NCBI GenBank assembly: GCA_030248225.1
Contig: JASANE010024733.1
Location: 1 to 64,000 of the forward strand
Direction: 5' to 3'
DNA: 64,000 bases
DNA from: Trileptium ribeirensis
Lineage: Eukaryota; Nematoda; Enoplea; Enoplida; Thoracostomopsidae
In this document: positions 10,801-20,755 of the stretch, piece by piece
How positions within the stretch are numbered: the stretch's first letter is position 1
Layout of the letters: each line of letters starts with the position of its first letter
The notes under the pieces: model-generated
The model's input: only the letters and a program-made list of their open reading frames with translations
Database searches by the model: none
What the model was told of the DNA's origin: nothing
Position numbers and translations under genes: made by a program

Positions 10801-13800
10801 CATCGATGGTTGAATCGCATCATCGTCCAGCATAGCCTGAACTTGTTTAGAAATTTCTTCACGATGCACATAAGGTGCACGTCGCATTCGTTGCTGTATA
10901 GGTTTGGTATCTCCAGTATCGATAGGATGTCGCAAAACATTCGTTCGGCTAAGTGGGGTTGTGGAACTTCCGAAAACATCGCTGTTGCGTTCTAACAACC
11001 GCGCTAAAATTCGTTTTTCGGTTTCGGTAGCAACCGCTTCTTTTAGGGACACACCCTCTGGTAACTCCGCTTCTTTATCTAGTGTTATTTCCGTTGCTAA
11101 CTCCCTATATAAGCGTTTAGCTTCTTTCGCCCTAATCTGGATCTTATTGGTAACGACTTTAGAATAATCGACATCAGTCATCGCTGGTTTTTCCGTCGAC
11201 GTAACAGCAACGGTATCCACAATTTCTGTAACGTGTGACATCACGTCATCAACTTTTACCTTATACGACTGCTGTTCTAAATTGGTAACTGGTACCCAAG
11301 CCATACCTTCTTGTACTTCAACTACCGCATTTGGACAAAGTATAGGTCGCTGAAATCTCATCTCGGTATCGGACTCTACCATAACACTTTGCCCATTGAA
11401 ATTAGTCGTGTTGATATTACAGGGTACTAACTTTGTACTTTCCGGTGGAATTTCGGTATCCACAGATACCCTGCAAACATGAAAAGCACCCACTGGAACT
11501 TCAGTTAGTTTTCCAGACTTGATTACTTTTCCGGTACCAGTCTCCGCAGACGTTGTTTCTTTACGTTGGACTAAAGACCATGACCGTACAAGTTTATCAT
11601 TGACCAGGATTCGCATTTTCTGATAGTCAATTACGGTTTGGAATTTCCGTAACATGTCATCACCGATGACAATCGCAACTGGCATATCTGGTACAACGTG
11701 AATTTGCACATACTGGGACTGCTCTCCGAAATGTACCAATGCTTCGAACCATCCCAGGGTCTTACTAGCTGGGGAACCATCGAAAGCAAATACCTGGATC
11801 ACTTCGGAATTCAACTTATACCGATTAAAATTTTCCTCATAGACTTCTTGGAGCATGATTGTCATTTGAGCTCCAGTATCCACCAGTCCCCGTAACTTAT
11901 ACGAATCAATTTGCACGTCAACATAAAAACACGATTTGGTAGGACGAGCTAACATCTCTACCTGTGCTATCGAAACTTGCATATCATTTTGCAGTTCCGA
12001 ATTTTCTTCGAAGGTTCGTTCAGGAACCTTTTCTACCAGTACTTGATGACGTGAATTCTTGGGCAACACTACTCGTGATGGTGAATGCGAGATTTCAGAC
12101 CCATCCACTTTTCTGTCCGACTTCAAATGAGAAATAATATCGTTCATCCGCCCGTCCATGCGACGCTCTACATCATTCATTTGGCGAACTAATGTCTCTA
12201 AAGCTGCAGATTGTACGGCTCTAGATTCCGACCGGCGTCGAGTGTCGCCGGTTAATTGTTTCTCCACATTTACTGATCGTTGACGACAATCACGAGCAAA
12301 ATGACCTGGTTTACCACATACGAAACACTTCCACAGTTCTTTAGGCGTTGCGGACTCAGTATTATTTGGCAAGCGTTGCACAGGCGGTGATCGAGAAACA
12401 ACTTCTCTCACTACACCGCGTTCTTGTTGACGAAGACGTGCATCCCGATATGGACATCGCGAACGAACATGCCCTGTGGCACCACAGTCATAACACACAA
12501 TTGAGGACGCAGAAGTTCGTTCTACAACGCGGGCGTTTCTCACGTCATTACTTTGGTTTCCGCTACCCATGCGCATTGTAACCTGCCGACCATCGTTCCT
12601 TCGTGGTGTCGTTCCATTATTAGCACTAGCATTTTGGCTCGGTCTCCAAGACCGTTGAGGAACCGATCTATTTGTGGATCGTGGCGAAGTTCCATCCTCC
12701 TCGGGTCCCGCTAATAATTTTTCCGTGCGCTCAATTTGTACCGCTCGACGTTTCAACTCATAAAAAGACCATTGATCACCATGGATAAGGCGTGAACGTA
12801 ATCCACGTCGTATTCCTCGCAAAAATGTATTGCGCAACAAGTTGGCGGCGTGTCTATCACCGAGTTCCAACGGAACAATTCGTTTACGCCACTGTAACTC
12901 TATTTCATCGGCAAAATCTGCGACGGAACTTTTTTGACTCATTTGTTGGAATCTCTGAACTTCGTCTACGAATTCTCGGCTTTCTGCAAATCGTTCATGC
13001 AGCTCGTATACTAGGTCCTCGTATGTCTCCGGTGCTTCGGGACCAGTCATTAACAACTCAATAAAACTGCGAGCTGCATCCGTTAGTTTCTTACGCAGTG
13101 TACGAAATTTATCACTAGACTTTTCCACACCTGCTAACTCAAACTCCGTTTCTAGCCTACGAAAATATGTAGCAAAGTCTGTTGTGCCATCATACCTTTC
13201 GATATTAACTGGTTCCTTCGGAGGTGGCACGTTAACTACAATTGGTGGCATGGCAGGAGCAGTCGCCGTCGCAGGCGCTGACACCGGGGCAGACGCCACA
13301 GCCTGAGTACACGAACAATGTGTACACGCGGCAGAAGTAGTACTAGTTGGTACCGTCCTAACACTAGCCGAAACTACAGTTACCGAAGCTGGAACCGTTA
13401 TGATCGGAGCTGACACATGTACACTCGTAGATACAACTACCGGTGCCGACGAAATCCTATTAGGGACAAATGCAGCGTCATACGAGCTTGACACTGCAGG
13501 TAATGGTACCGACACTTGTGATGGCGCAGCTCTACTTATGTCTAACGACGGCACCGTAGGCTCGACATCATACCTTGCTTTTGGTCTAGTTTGTGCTTCT
13601 ACCACAGTAGCATCCATATAAACCGAATCGTCTATTCCGACATCAGAAGTCGGGGTCGCTACCGGATCCATACTTATTAGATCTCGTAACTGGTTAAGAT
13701 TGCCCCGCATCTCATCCATTTGCACCTGTATATTGTCGTTCTGCCGCCTTATTTGTTCTTGTAAATCATTATTTTGTCGTACCACAAAGTTTTGGAATTT

Positions 13801-14028
13801 GCGTTCGCGTTCCATTGTATCTACCATCATCTTATCATACTGACGACTAGAATCAACTAAGCTTACCTCTATTCGACGCAAAGTCGCTTCCAGCGGAGTT
13901 GAGGTAGCATTGCTCCTGGACGTGGTCGGGTCATCAGTAGCAGTAGGCAACGGCGTACTGACGCTATCTATCCCTAAAGACCACTGGGTCGTATCATCGT
14001 GAGGCATATTCGCAGTTGTGTCATCCAT
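7819..14028 (-). CDS. gag-pol: Gag-Pol polyprotein with C-terminal PHD finger
   Basis: This single 2069-residue ORF has an ATG at 14028 in good context (G at -3, G at +4). Residues about 50-120 form a charged coiled-coil-like Gag segment, followed by a long S/T/P/V/A-rich linker. Two CCHC zinc knuckles start at C512 (CYDCGATGHVRSRC) and C568 (CFVCGKPGHFARDC). The aspartic protease motif LVDTGAQ has its D at 717. RT carries YIDD at 1195-1198, and RNase H carries YTDAS with its D at 1349. Integrase has the zinc-binding CVPC (1681-1684) and catalytic D1712, D1772 and E1808 with exactly 35 residues between the last two (DD35E). A GPY/F-like module follows. The C-terminus (2012-2063) is a C4HC3 PHD finger. 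Gag and Pol share one frame with no frameshift, so Gag:Pol ratio must be set by proteolysis or splicing. The domain order assigns it to Ty3/gypsy. Confidence 0.95.
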   Translation of the reverse strand: MDDTTANMPHDDTTQWSLGIDSVSTPLPTATDDPTTSRSNATSTPLEATLRRIEVSLVDSSRQYDKMMVDTMERERKFQNFVVRQNNDLQEQIRRQNDNIQVQMDEMRGNLNQLRDLISMDPVATPTSDVGIDDSVYMDATVVEAQTRPKARYDVEPTVPSLDISRAAPSQVSVPLPAVSSSYDAAFVPNRISSAPVVVSTSVHVSAPIITVPASVTVVSASVRTVPTSTTSAACTHCSCTQAVASAPVSAPATATAPAMPPIVVNVPPPKEPVNIERYDGTTDFATYFRRLETEFELAGVEKSSDKFRTLRKKLTDAARSFIELLMTGPEAPETYEDLVYELHERFAESREFVDEVQRFQQMSQKSSVADFADEIELQWRKRIVPLELGDRHAANLLRNTFLRGIRRGLRSRLIHGDQWSFYELKRRAVQIERTEKLLAGPEEDGTSPRSTNRSVPQRSWRPSQNASANNGTTPRRNDGRQVTMRMGSGNQSNDVRNARVVERTSASSIVCYDCGATGHVRSRCPYRDARLRQQERGVVREVVSRSPPVQRLPNNTESATPKELWKCFVCGKPGHFARDCRQRSVNVEKQLTGDTRRRSESRAVQSAALETLVRQMNDVERRMDGRMNDIISHLKSDRKVDGSEISHSPSRVVLPKNSRHQVLVEKVPERTFEENSELQNDMQVSIAQVEMLARPTKSCFYVDVQIDSYKLRGLVDTGAQMTIMLQEVYEENFNRYKLNSEVIQVFAFDGSPASKTLGWFEALVHFGEQSQYVQIHVVPDMPVAIVIGDDMLRKFQTVIDYQKMRILVNDKLVRSWSLVQRKETTSAETGTGKVIKSGKLTEVPVGAFHVCRVSVDTEIPPESTKLVPCNINTTNFNGQSVMVESDTEMRFQRPILCPNAVVEVQEGMAWVPVTNLEQQSYKVKVDDVMSHVTEIVDTVAVTSTEKPAMTDVDYSKVVTNKIQIRAKEAKRLYRELATEITLDKEAELPEGVSLKEAVATETEKRILARLLERNSDVFGSSTTPLSRTNVLRHPIDTGDTKPIQQRMRRAPYVHREEISKQVQAMLDDDAIQPSMSPWASPVVLVKKKTGDMRFCIDYRMLNDVTKKDSFPLPRIDDTLNALKGAKYFTTLDLKSGYWQVEMEPEDVEKTAFICHEGLFEFKVMPFGLTNAPATFQRMMQIVLSGYLLEFCLCYIDDVIVFSPTFEEHLWDIQCVFNRLRDAGLSIKGKKCDFVRREVLFLGHVVSENGIAPDPAKVQKILECERPQNVTEVRSFLGLTGYYRQFIEGYSLIAAPLHGLTKGPSKFNSVESRWTEQCQVAFDKLKVALTTAPILAYPNPVKPFRLYTDASNEGVGFILTQCGEDGKERVIHYGGRKFHDAETRYSVTEKECLAVVRAMVQFRPYLLGSFTTIVTDHAPLVQILMKTRSIDLLTPRLLRFVTRIQEFNYEVVYKPGRQHLNADAMSRPPILKSNPTGESVDNSEANRKPDNEYPNEALEKREANLLKIVGVVTQSPNAVIDENDEADDPQPGPSGMQVDVPVVECDLNDYFAIDPPWDADEIRRAQSLDPFTRGMIHFLEDQELDPELAEDLQRQILLQEDRFHVRHGVLYYVSRKRRPVRAEACEFRLVLPEEFRVVVMEQAHTTKYAGHVGYNRALAKLERKFYWVTMKKDLEAFINACVPCARFKPGPNRRGPLQPIPAMAPFHMVGVDVIGPLPVTRSGNKYIVNFIDYFTKWPEAFATPDQTARTIVDLLLNKIVPRHGVPRVILSDQGPAFTSELFTPEAAKLGSRTVFATPYHHQCNGLVERWNQTLMAMIKPLTELEPNNWDSYVDSALFAYRTTVHVSTGQTPFFLMHGRDPDLPGENPLLSITEGGSSDQHVRKLLDTLTSTWKEASKSVRLAQDAYKRYFDRRARIRDFLPGDVVLMRRPEKIDSRRITNKFHPNFERLYRVVKVQGPNLEVIRLGDARRKSKVYNKSLFKHFGGEPRDYLEYEQRLRAIEIDSEEIDWFCGECGQSYEEDLRVGEDDVNWIECDYCLEWYHFRCVKLEKEPETTLWYCPACVQRLCT

Positions 14029-14214
14029 ATCGAGAAATTAACAAAACACCGTTTACAGCTACGAGACTCACCACTTCGTGCTGTAACGCGCAAAAATTAC
14101 ACTATGAAAATGTCACTAAATATCACCACTAACCACAAACCAATCCAATCCAACGAACGTACCAACAGGATCTTCACAGGATCAGCATTGGCATTGGCCT
14201 CGTCATGGCCACCA
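14029..14214 (-). other. 5' leader of the LTR element
   Basis: This is the short untranslated interval between the 5' LTR/primer-binding site and the Gag-Pol ATG at 14028. No ORF or recognisable signal beyond the primer-binding candidate is visible. A packaging signal would be expected here but cannot be identified by eye. Confidence 0.6.
14197..14214 (-). other. Candidate tRNA primer-binding site
   Basis: Directly downstream of the inferred 5' LTR end the sense strand reads TGGTGGCCATGACGAGGC. It starts with TGG, as expected for pairing with a tRNA 3' CCA end. I could not match the rest to a specific tRNA, so both this site and the precise LTR end are provisional. Similar motifs recur in the spacer between the two ORFs (near 7350 and 7648). 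Confidence 0.45.
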
Positions 14215-16235
14215 TGTCGGAGCTTAATCTTTTTCTATGGCGTGTAGAATCGTGCTTACGCGGCGCTCCGACCCCCAGACGCTACTATAACACACGAAAG
14301 ATATAAATTAGGCCACCAATAAATGTACTAGTAGGTAGCTGGGGTGCGCAAGTTCGGGGTCTCGCGTACCAGTAAAGTGGTGGTGTAAGTACTCGGAGCA
14401 AACTCAGTTTGGCGGCGACACTGTTCTACAACTCGAGCATTATGACTATTCGCCCTTCACGGCACACGTATAGCCGGACGCTGATACACTTTATTCACAA
14501 ATCACAGTGCCGGAACGCTACCCTAATCACCAAAAGTTTGGGTTTTAGTTGGATGTGACTCCACGTTATTTGTACCGTATCTCCTTGTCCAAAAACCTGA
14601 TATCGTTGAATGAAAAATTTAGGCCAGCGTTCCCGTCACTCCATACGATATTACACACTTATCTCACCGATCAGGCTTTAATATCCTGCAAACCTTGACG
14701 CTTGTCAATACGTAACCAGGTAATTTGAACGCTCTATTATTAAGATTACGCCACTCGACGCTAACACTCGTCACACCATTAAAGCAGATATAATTACCCG
14801 TTGAACAATACGACGTTAACAAAAACGCATTGCAAATAAGTATATCTCAAATTAAACAGGCTGTGACCGACTAGCATGTTTTCAAATGACTCACTGCCAA
14901 TACTGCATTTAAAACGTCACTCGCCATACTCTGTAAAACGTCATAGGAACTAAGTGAAAGTAGCTAACTGATTCATTCGAGAGACCAGAAAAGAAATTTA
15001 AACAAGAACTCAACATCGCACCGCACATCCGCTCGCAAAAATAATCAACATAATCTCCACAAAACGACACGTAGCAGTAATCTTCGAGAACGTCCCCCAA
15101 AAGTAGCTAGGTAATTAATACGAAAACTATAACTCAAATAATAACACTACATCATCCAATACATAATAATCCAAAATTCAGTACAAGAACAAGTAAATAA
15201 TTAGGAATAATAATACCGCTACATAGGCGCAACCGACAGTACCCTGTACTGTATTAAAATATACGCGCTTGCCGCGAATATAATATATATATTATATATT
15301 ATATAAAATTTAAAAAGGTTTTTAAATGATAAATTTGAAATGAGAAATGGGGTTGAAGGTTGGGGTGTGGTTTGAGAAATGTAGAGGGATGGTGAGATTT
15401 TAATATGATGAAGGGGGTAGGTAGGGGAGTTTGTGTTTAAATTTGAGGAGTGGGGGTTAAGATTTGATAAAATAGGAGATGTTTGTAAATTGTAAAAAGT
15501 TGGAGAAAAATGGGAATTTTGGAAAGTAGAAATTTATGGAAAATACAGAGGTGGGAAAGGGGTGGAGTAGATATATGAATAGGGGTGGTAAGGGAAAAAG
15601 GATATTAAAATTTGGGGGATAGGGGTTGAGTTTTGAGGGAATGGAGGGTGTTTGAAAAATGGAGAAAAAGGGAAGAAAAAGGATATTTTTGGAAAGGGTA
15701 AATTTATAGGAAATAAGAAGAAGGAGAAGGAAGGGATTTAATATGTGGTTAGGGGTTGTGATGTGAAAAAGATATGAAAATTTTAGGGAGATTGGTGGAG
15801 GTTTTGGTGAGAGGGAGGGGTTTGAATTTTGGTTGAAAAATAGGAAAAGGGAGAAAAATAGATTTTGGGTAGAATTTTGGTTGTGTATAAAAGAAAAGGG
15901 TGGATAAGGTATATATTGTATGAAAAAGGGTGGGGAAAAAGAAAAAATGTGTTTTATATAATTTTATTAAAGAAATTTAGGTTTTGGGGAAGTTATGGGT
16001 ATGGGTGAATTTTGATGATTATATGAGTTTTATTATATTTTATATATTTATAGTTAAATTCATAGCTAGTAATATAGTTATATATAGTATATATAGTAGG
16101 ACATATATTATTTTACGTACTCATACGCTCATATACCATGCCGAGGGCGACAGGGAATACCAGGGCGGCGTGGGGGCGGCCTTTAGTGAAAAGAAAAAGA
16201 AAAATTTGGTGATGAAAAAGGCACCAGCTCCAACA
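14215..16235 (-). repeat. 5' LTR (right copy)
   Basis: This is the partner of the left repeat, 2021 bp as delimited. On the sense strand it starts TGTTGGAGCTGG (16235 downward) and ends CTCCGACA at 14215, giving the canonical TGT...ACA termini. The inner boundary is inferred: similarity to the left copy extends at least to 14231, and TG at 14215 is the first suitable terminus, next to a TGG-starting candidate primer-binding site. It carries the same sense-strand G-free stretch (15276-16060). The flank beyond 16235 begins TGGAG, but the other flank is outside the window. Confidence 0.9.
15276..16060 (-). repeat. G-free (sense strand) tract in the 5' LTR
   Basis: This matches the tract in the left LTR. 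The plus strand has a single C (position 15546) across 785 nt, although the two LTR copies differ at many A/G/T positions here. Confidence 0.9.
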
Positions 16236-16536
16236 TGGAGTAATGGAATAAGGAAATGTAGAACTTTCGAACGGATTGAGTTTATTGTTTATTTTAATTT
16301 TAGGGTTGATTTGAAAGAAGGCGCGTGTATTTCGGATTTAAGCCGGCAACGGGTTTAATTTAAATAACGCAAAGAACTGCCTTCGATTTCGTAGTCGAAT
16401 AAAGAATAGAACTGTAGTGCGCTAGAACGTCACTAATAGATATTATCAGTCCCAGTATTTAATAAATTAGTAGTTTTAACTTCCTTGTAAATATTCGAAG
16501 TGGTTTCTAAGTCTACAAGAAGTGATAACATAATAG
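16236..16536. other. Flank between LTR element and LINE remnant
   Basis: About 300 bp without a recognisable gene. An in-frame extension from the LTR through 16358 is only an incidental ORF. Nothing else supportable is seen. Confidence 0.5.
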
Positions 16537-18490
16537 TTGGCTAGTAGTATTTCTTGTATCTTGCATCATACAAGAAGAGACGAATCCAACAAGAAACGTA
16601 ACTTTCTGGGTCGGGAAGTGTCACGCAGTCTTCGCGAAGACCAAGAGGCATGGTGGGACGTGCGCGCAACCGAGCTACAGGCCGCTTCAAGTCGAGGGGA
16701 CAGTCGTTCCATGTTCAAAATCGTTAACGAAATGGTAAGACGACAACGCCCCACATTACCTTCCACCATTTTCAGCGAGACCGGTGAATAAATATCGAAT
16801 GGTCAGGAGCGCCTGAGGCGGTGGGGTGGCTACTTTGAGCCTTTGCTCAATCGCCCTGCTCCCACTGTCCCCACCCGCATACGAGTTGAACCTGCGGAAA
16901 CAAACAACACCAACGTAGACACGCTGGACCTGGCCGAAGTACTGAAGGTTGTCAAATCGCTGAAGTCACGCAAGGCCCCGGCATATGTGAATTACCACCT
17001 TCAAGGCGCTGACAGCCTTCAAGGTGGTAATTCACATATGCCGGGGCCTTGAAAGCGTGCTCGATGAACAGTCGCTGCACGTTCTTTGCCATCTTACTCG
17101 CTTCATCTGGCTGAAAAAGCGGTTTCCAAGTGACATGAAAAAGGTAATCATCGTACCAGTATTCAAAAAAGGTTCCTTTATGGATTGTTCTAATTACAGT
17201 GGCGTCAGTCTACTGTCCATTGCCGGGAAAGTGGTCACCTCAATCATGCGCTGCAGGATGCAAGATCATTACGAAGGTTCTCTCCGGGAGCGTCAGGGAG
17301 GTTTCCGGCGTGGAGAGCATACGTTGACCAGATCTTTGCACTCCGTTAGATCCTGGAGCGTCGAATCCGGTATGGAAAGCCCTGCGTCGTATGCTTCATC
17401 GACTTTGCCGCAGCCTTCGACAGCGTGCATACAGACTCAATGTGGGACATACTGCGGCACTGTTGTTTACCCGATCTCTTCATCAATATTCTCGAGGACA
17501 TCTACTCAGGATCGGAGTCCTGCGTGCGTACCCAAGACGGCCTATCACCGAACTTGTCAGTCAGCTCCGGTGTCCGTCAGGGATGTATCCTGTCCCCATT
17601 CCTGTTCAATTTCGTGCTCGATTAGCTGATTAGAACGTCTATTGTCGATAATACCGACGGAATTACAGCTGAAGATGGCTGCCTGGTCGCGGACCTTGAT
17701 TACGCTGACGATATCGCGTTGCTCCAACCGGATGAAACACTTATGCAGGATCTCTTTGACCGGCTAGCCCGAAATGCCGAAAGTGTGGGTCTCAAAATCA
17801 AACCAGCCAGGACGAATTCCTTGTCCATCCACTGCGGTGCCCCTACCCTGCATGTGTACGGGGAGGCCATCGAGACGGTTGACTCTTTCTGCTATCTCGG
17901 GTCTATAATTAGTGCCTCCGCCCCGGCAGAAGACATTAACTGCAGAATTGGGAAAGCCAGTGCCACCTTTCAAAGGTTTCGCACCCGCTTGTGGCGAACC
18001 CCGCGGGTTCCTATCAACACCAAAATGAGAATCTATAATGCAAGTGTGATTCCAATACTCCTTTACGGGTGTGAATGAAACCTAGAGTCCGCTTGCCGCC
18101 AACATCGCCAAGCTTGAGACGTTCCAGATGAACTGCCTACGAACCATCCTTAATGTCAGCCGCCTTGACCGCCTGACCAACTCCGTGATACGCGAGCGGT
18201 GCTGTAATCAACCCATGATCGCCAACATCTTGCGATCGTATCGCCTCCGTTGGCTTGGCCACCTGGCTCGCATGCCTCTGGATCGGCTGTGCTCCCAAGT
18301 TTGGGATGTTCCCGTGCTCGCTAGCTGGCTTGTACTCGAAACGCGCCTAAGAAAACAGTTATCCCTAGTCGAATCCGACCTGATCTATCTGAAGCAGGCA
18401 TACGGAACTGCAGTATGGACAAGAAGCTTCCGTGAAATCATCCGTGACACAGCATGCGATCGGGGTAAATGGCGACAACTGGTTCATTAG
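16537..18490 (+). pseudogene. Decayed non-LTR retrotransposon (LINE) reverse transcriptase
   Basis: Conserved LINE RT blocks appear in order but in changing frames. They are an EN-RT linker (SRSMFKIVNEMVRRQRP), then KSLKSRKAP, KVIIVPVFKKGS plus GFRRGEH, an AFDSVHTDSMW block, SGVRQGCILSPFLFN, YADDIALL, YLGSIIS, ILLYGCE, and a C-terminal RWLGHLARMP motif. The last pattern is common in RTE- and CR1-related LINEs, and I cannot assign the clade. Breaks are an in-frame TAA near 16790, a palindromic insertion at 16972-17050, a frameshift near 17390, an in-frame TAG near 17624, and a stop plus frameshift near 18076-18128. No endonuclease domain is seen, so the copy is also 5' truncated. It cannot be active. 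Confidence 0.9.
16972..17050. repeat. 36-nt near-perfect palindrome inside the LINE RT
   Basis: Left arm 16972-17007 and right arm 17015-17050 are reverse complements with one mismatch, separated by the 7-nt loop GCTGACA. The arm carries the codons after RKAP, so the insert duplicates the gene's own sequence in inverted orientation. Confidence 0.92.
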
Positions 18491-18658
18491 GAGAATCCAA
18501 CCGCTGGGGGAGGACCGAGCGCATTGGATTGAGTGCAAAAACGCAAGTGCAAGTAGTATTTAATACCTAAAAACTCCGCCCCATTTGTCGAGTAAGCATA
18601 GCCCGGGCGAGTAATATCAGGTGGGCTTGTGGTTAGTAGCACAACTTGTTGGGGTTGT

Positions 18659-20150
18659 CAGCCATTCGGGGGCAGGTAAACGAGAAGCGTTATTCTTGAG
18701 AATACCGAGGCAAGTAAGGGGTGTAGATTCGAAGAACCACATCGAGACGCTCCTGCCTTATATAACCAGCCAGTTGGCCAGCGATTCGGGGGCCTAGGAA
18801 TTGAGCAAAAATCCAACTGAGTAGTAGACGACCTCTACTATACAATTTTAAGTAGCGTAGTTTTGCAGCCATTCGGGCGACTACATTAACATAACTGGCA
18901 CGCTCAGGTTAATGTAGTTAAATATCCCTGCGGTTGATCAGCCGTTCTTGGGTCAACTGTATCAATTCACCAGTGCTTTAGTAAGTAATAGCTAACCTAA
19001 ACTTACTTTGTCATCACTCAAACCATAAGTAGTTTTGCATGCCATTCGGGGCGACTGCACTAAATAAGGACCGTATTAGTTTAAATCTAAGGACCTACGT
19101 TTTGGTACTCAATTGCTCGTACATCGTCAGTCATTCGGGGGAATTGTATCAACCTCAGAAGACTAGTAATAAAATAGTACATATCCTAACCTTAACATAT
19201 ATAAATTAAGGGCGAGTTAACAGAGTGCGCTAGCGGCCAGAAAAGTAACAATATCTAAGTTGAGCGAATACCATCGGTGAATACCTAAGGTGTTATCTTA
19301 TAATATCGGTGCCAACAGAACTGTGCCTTGACATTTTATCGTATTTTGTAGTAAACGTTGTTCGCTACATGTTTGGTTCTCAAATATCTGAACCAAGAGT
19401 GTTTTGGACGTAGTCACGCCGCAACGCGAAATATAGGGCACAAGTACTGATCACGAAAAGTAAAGAACGCGCGCCAAGCAAGTATCCCCACCGGCATTCT
19501 ACTGGCCACGCCTCGTTCTCATCAATCTTCGGTGACGAATCCCGCCCCTTTAACATCCGATAGCTATTATAATAAAAATTTTCTATCCAACCCGTACTCC
19601 ACTAAAAATCATAAAATATGACACTTGTGAGAGGTGAAGATCGTAGAAACTTAGTTTTGGAAGTACTTTGCGATTTTTTCGGCATTTCATGACTTGCTAA
19701 GAGGCATAAATACCATAGACCCAAAATAATTGCTTGTTGCTTGACAGTATGTGAAGGTTACGACTGTCAATTTAGAAATTGACAATTTTTGGCTAAAGAA
19801 CGGCGTTCTAATAGTGCTAAGGATTTCACGCGTGAGTATAGTAACGTCAAATTAAATATTAACCTTAGTAATAATTTCCCTAAATAAATATAGGATTCAG
19901 ATGTGAAAGAATTAAGTCGTAGGGTCGCCTATTGTCAAATAATTTAATAGTTAATTTCGGTGCATTCCGGTCGGGTGTGATATAACTATTGGTGTATACC
20001 TAAAGCCGAGGTTAAGATATCCTTATAACGATATAATACACGTTAAGACATAACCTTATAAGTTGCGCAGTGCATTTCGGTCGGGTGTTCTGCCTTAATC
20101 TAAAGAAAAGTTTAAGCTATTGAAATAAATCGCGGAAGCATTCCGGTCGT
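18659..20150 (+). repeat. Degenerate array of CATTCGG / CATTCCGG modules
   Basis: Six copies of a CAGCCATTCGGGGGC-like core occur at about 18659, 18778, 18866, 18939, 19039 and 19128 (spacing 73-119 bp). Three related GCATTCCGGTCGGGTGT cores follow at about 19958, 20068 and 20135. Interspersed is a duplicated block (about 19520-19620 and 20195-20290) starting CAATCTTCGGTGACGAA. No ORF accompanies them. Confidence 0.6.
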
Positions 20151-20584
20151 GTGTGACCGTGTGAACATCATAAGAGGAACGGATAAATTCCGCACAATCT
20201 TCGGTGACGAACCCTCTGCCTGTTTACTCACTGATAACCATCATAAAATCATCTTCCAACCCTACTGTCACTAAAACCAACAAAAATAACAGTTGTTTTC
20301 ACTATGAGGGAGTTGTGTCGCTCGCTAACCGCGGTTAATAAATACTGTTGGTTATCGGAGCGCGAGTTTGTCACAGAAAACTGAGCAAGCACCTCAGAGA
20401 GGGCCCATTGACACTTTGCAGCGTGCAGCGGAAATCTCAACACAATTCTCTGGATTTTAATTGTTAAGCCCGAACAGTTACTATGACTATCGACACTAAA
20501 CGGTACACGTACGCTTTACGCTTAGTAAGTACGTAGTAAAAACCAGTTACAATATAACGAGTAGTGGCAACCGCACTATAGATG

Positions 20585-20755
20585 TGTTCAACTTGTTTTC
20601 GACATTTTAGTGAATGAAATAAATTTCGTAAGGTGTTCTATGACCTGCTTGTTTTAAATATTTTGATGAGTGATGTAGCAGAGGTCATTGTTATGACAGG
20701 AAAAGTCTTTCAGTTTATAACAAACCTATAAAAATTGGACAAATTTGTTTTAAAG
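20585..20755 (+). repeat. Dispersed repeat family F, copy 1
   Basis: It shares with 57590-57735 an ordered set of blocks: TTTTCGA-ATTTTA-TGA, CTGCTTGTTTT, GATGAGTGATGTA, GTCATTG-TATGACAG, CAGTTTATAAC and CCTATAAAAATTG. It is non-coding, and its ends were not resolved. Confidence 0.6.

Larger units (their letters stand above)
1..16235 (-). mobile_element. Giant Ty3/gypsy-type LTR retrotransposon, minus strand
   Basis: Two direct repeats of about 2 kb (1-2013 and 14215-16235) flank a 12.2-kb interior. The interior carries a Gag-Pol ORF with the order protease, RT, RNase H, integrase, as in Ty3/gypsy (Metaviridae) elements, plus a second long ORF downstream. A polypurine tract abuts the inner edge of the left repeat on the sense (minus) strand. 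The visible element is about 16.2 kb, against roughly 5-8 kb for typical Ty3/gypsy elements. The outer end of the left LTR lies just beyond position 1, so a target-site duplication cannot be tested. Both long ORFs are free of stops and frameshifts, which argues for a fairly recent insertion. LTR identity is uneven: near-identical over 1-683, poor over about 685-870. Confidence 0.95.
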
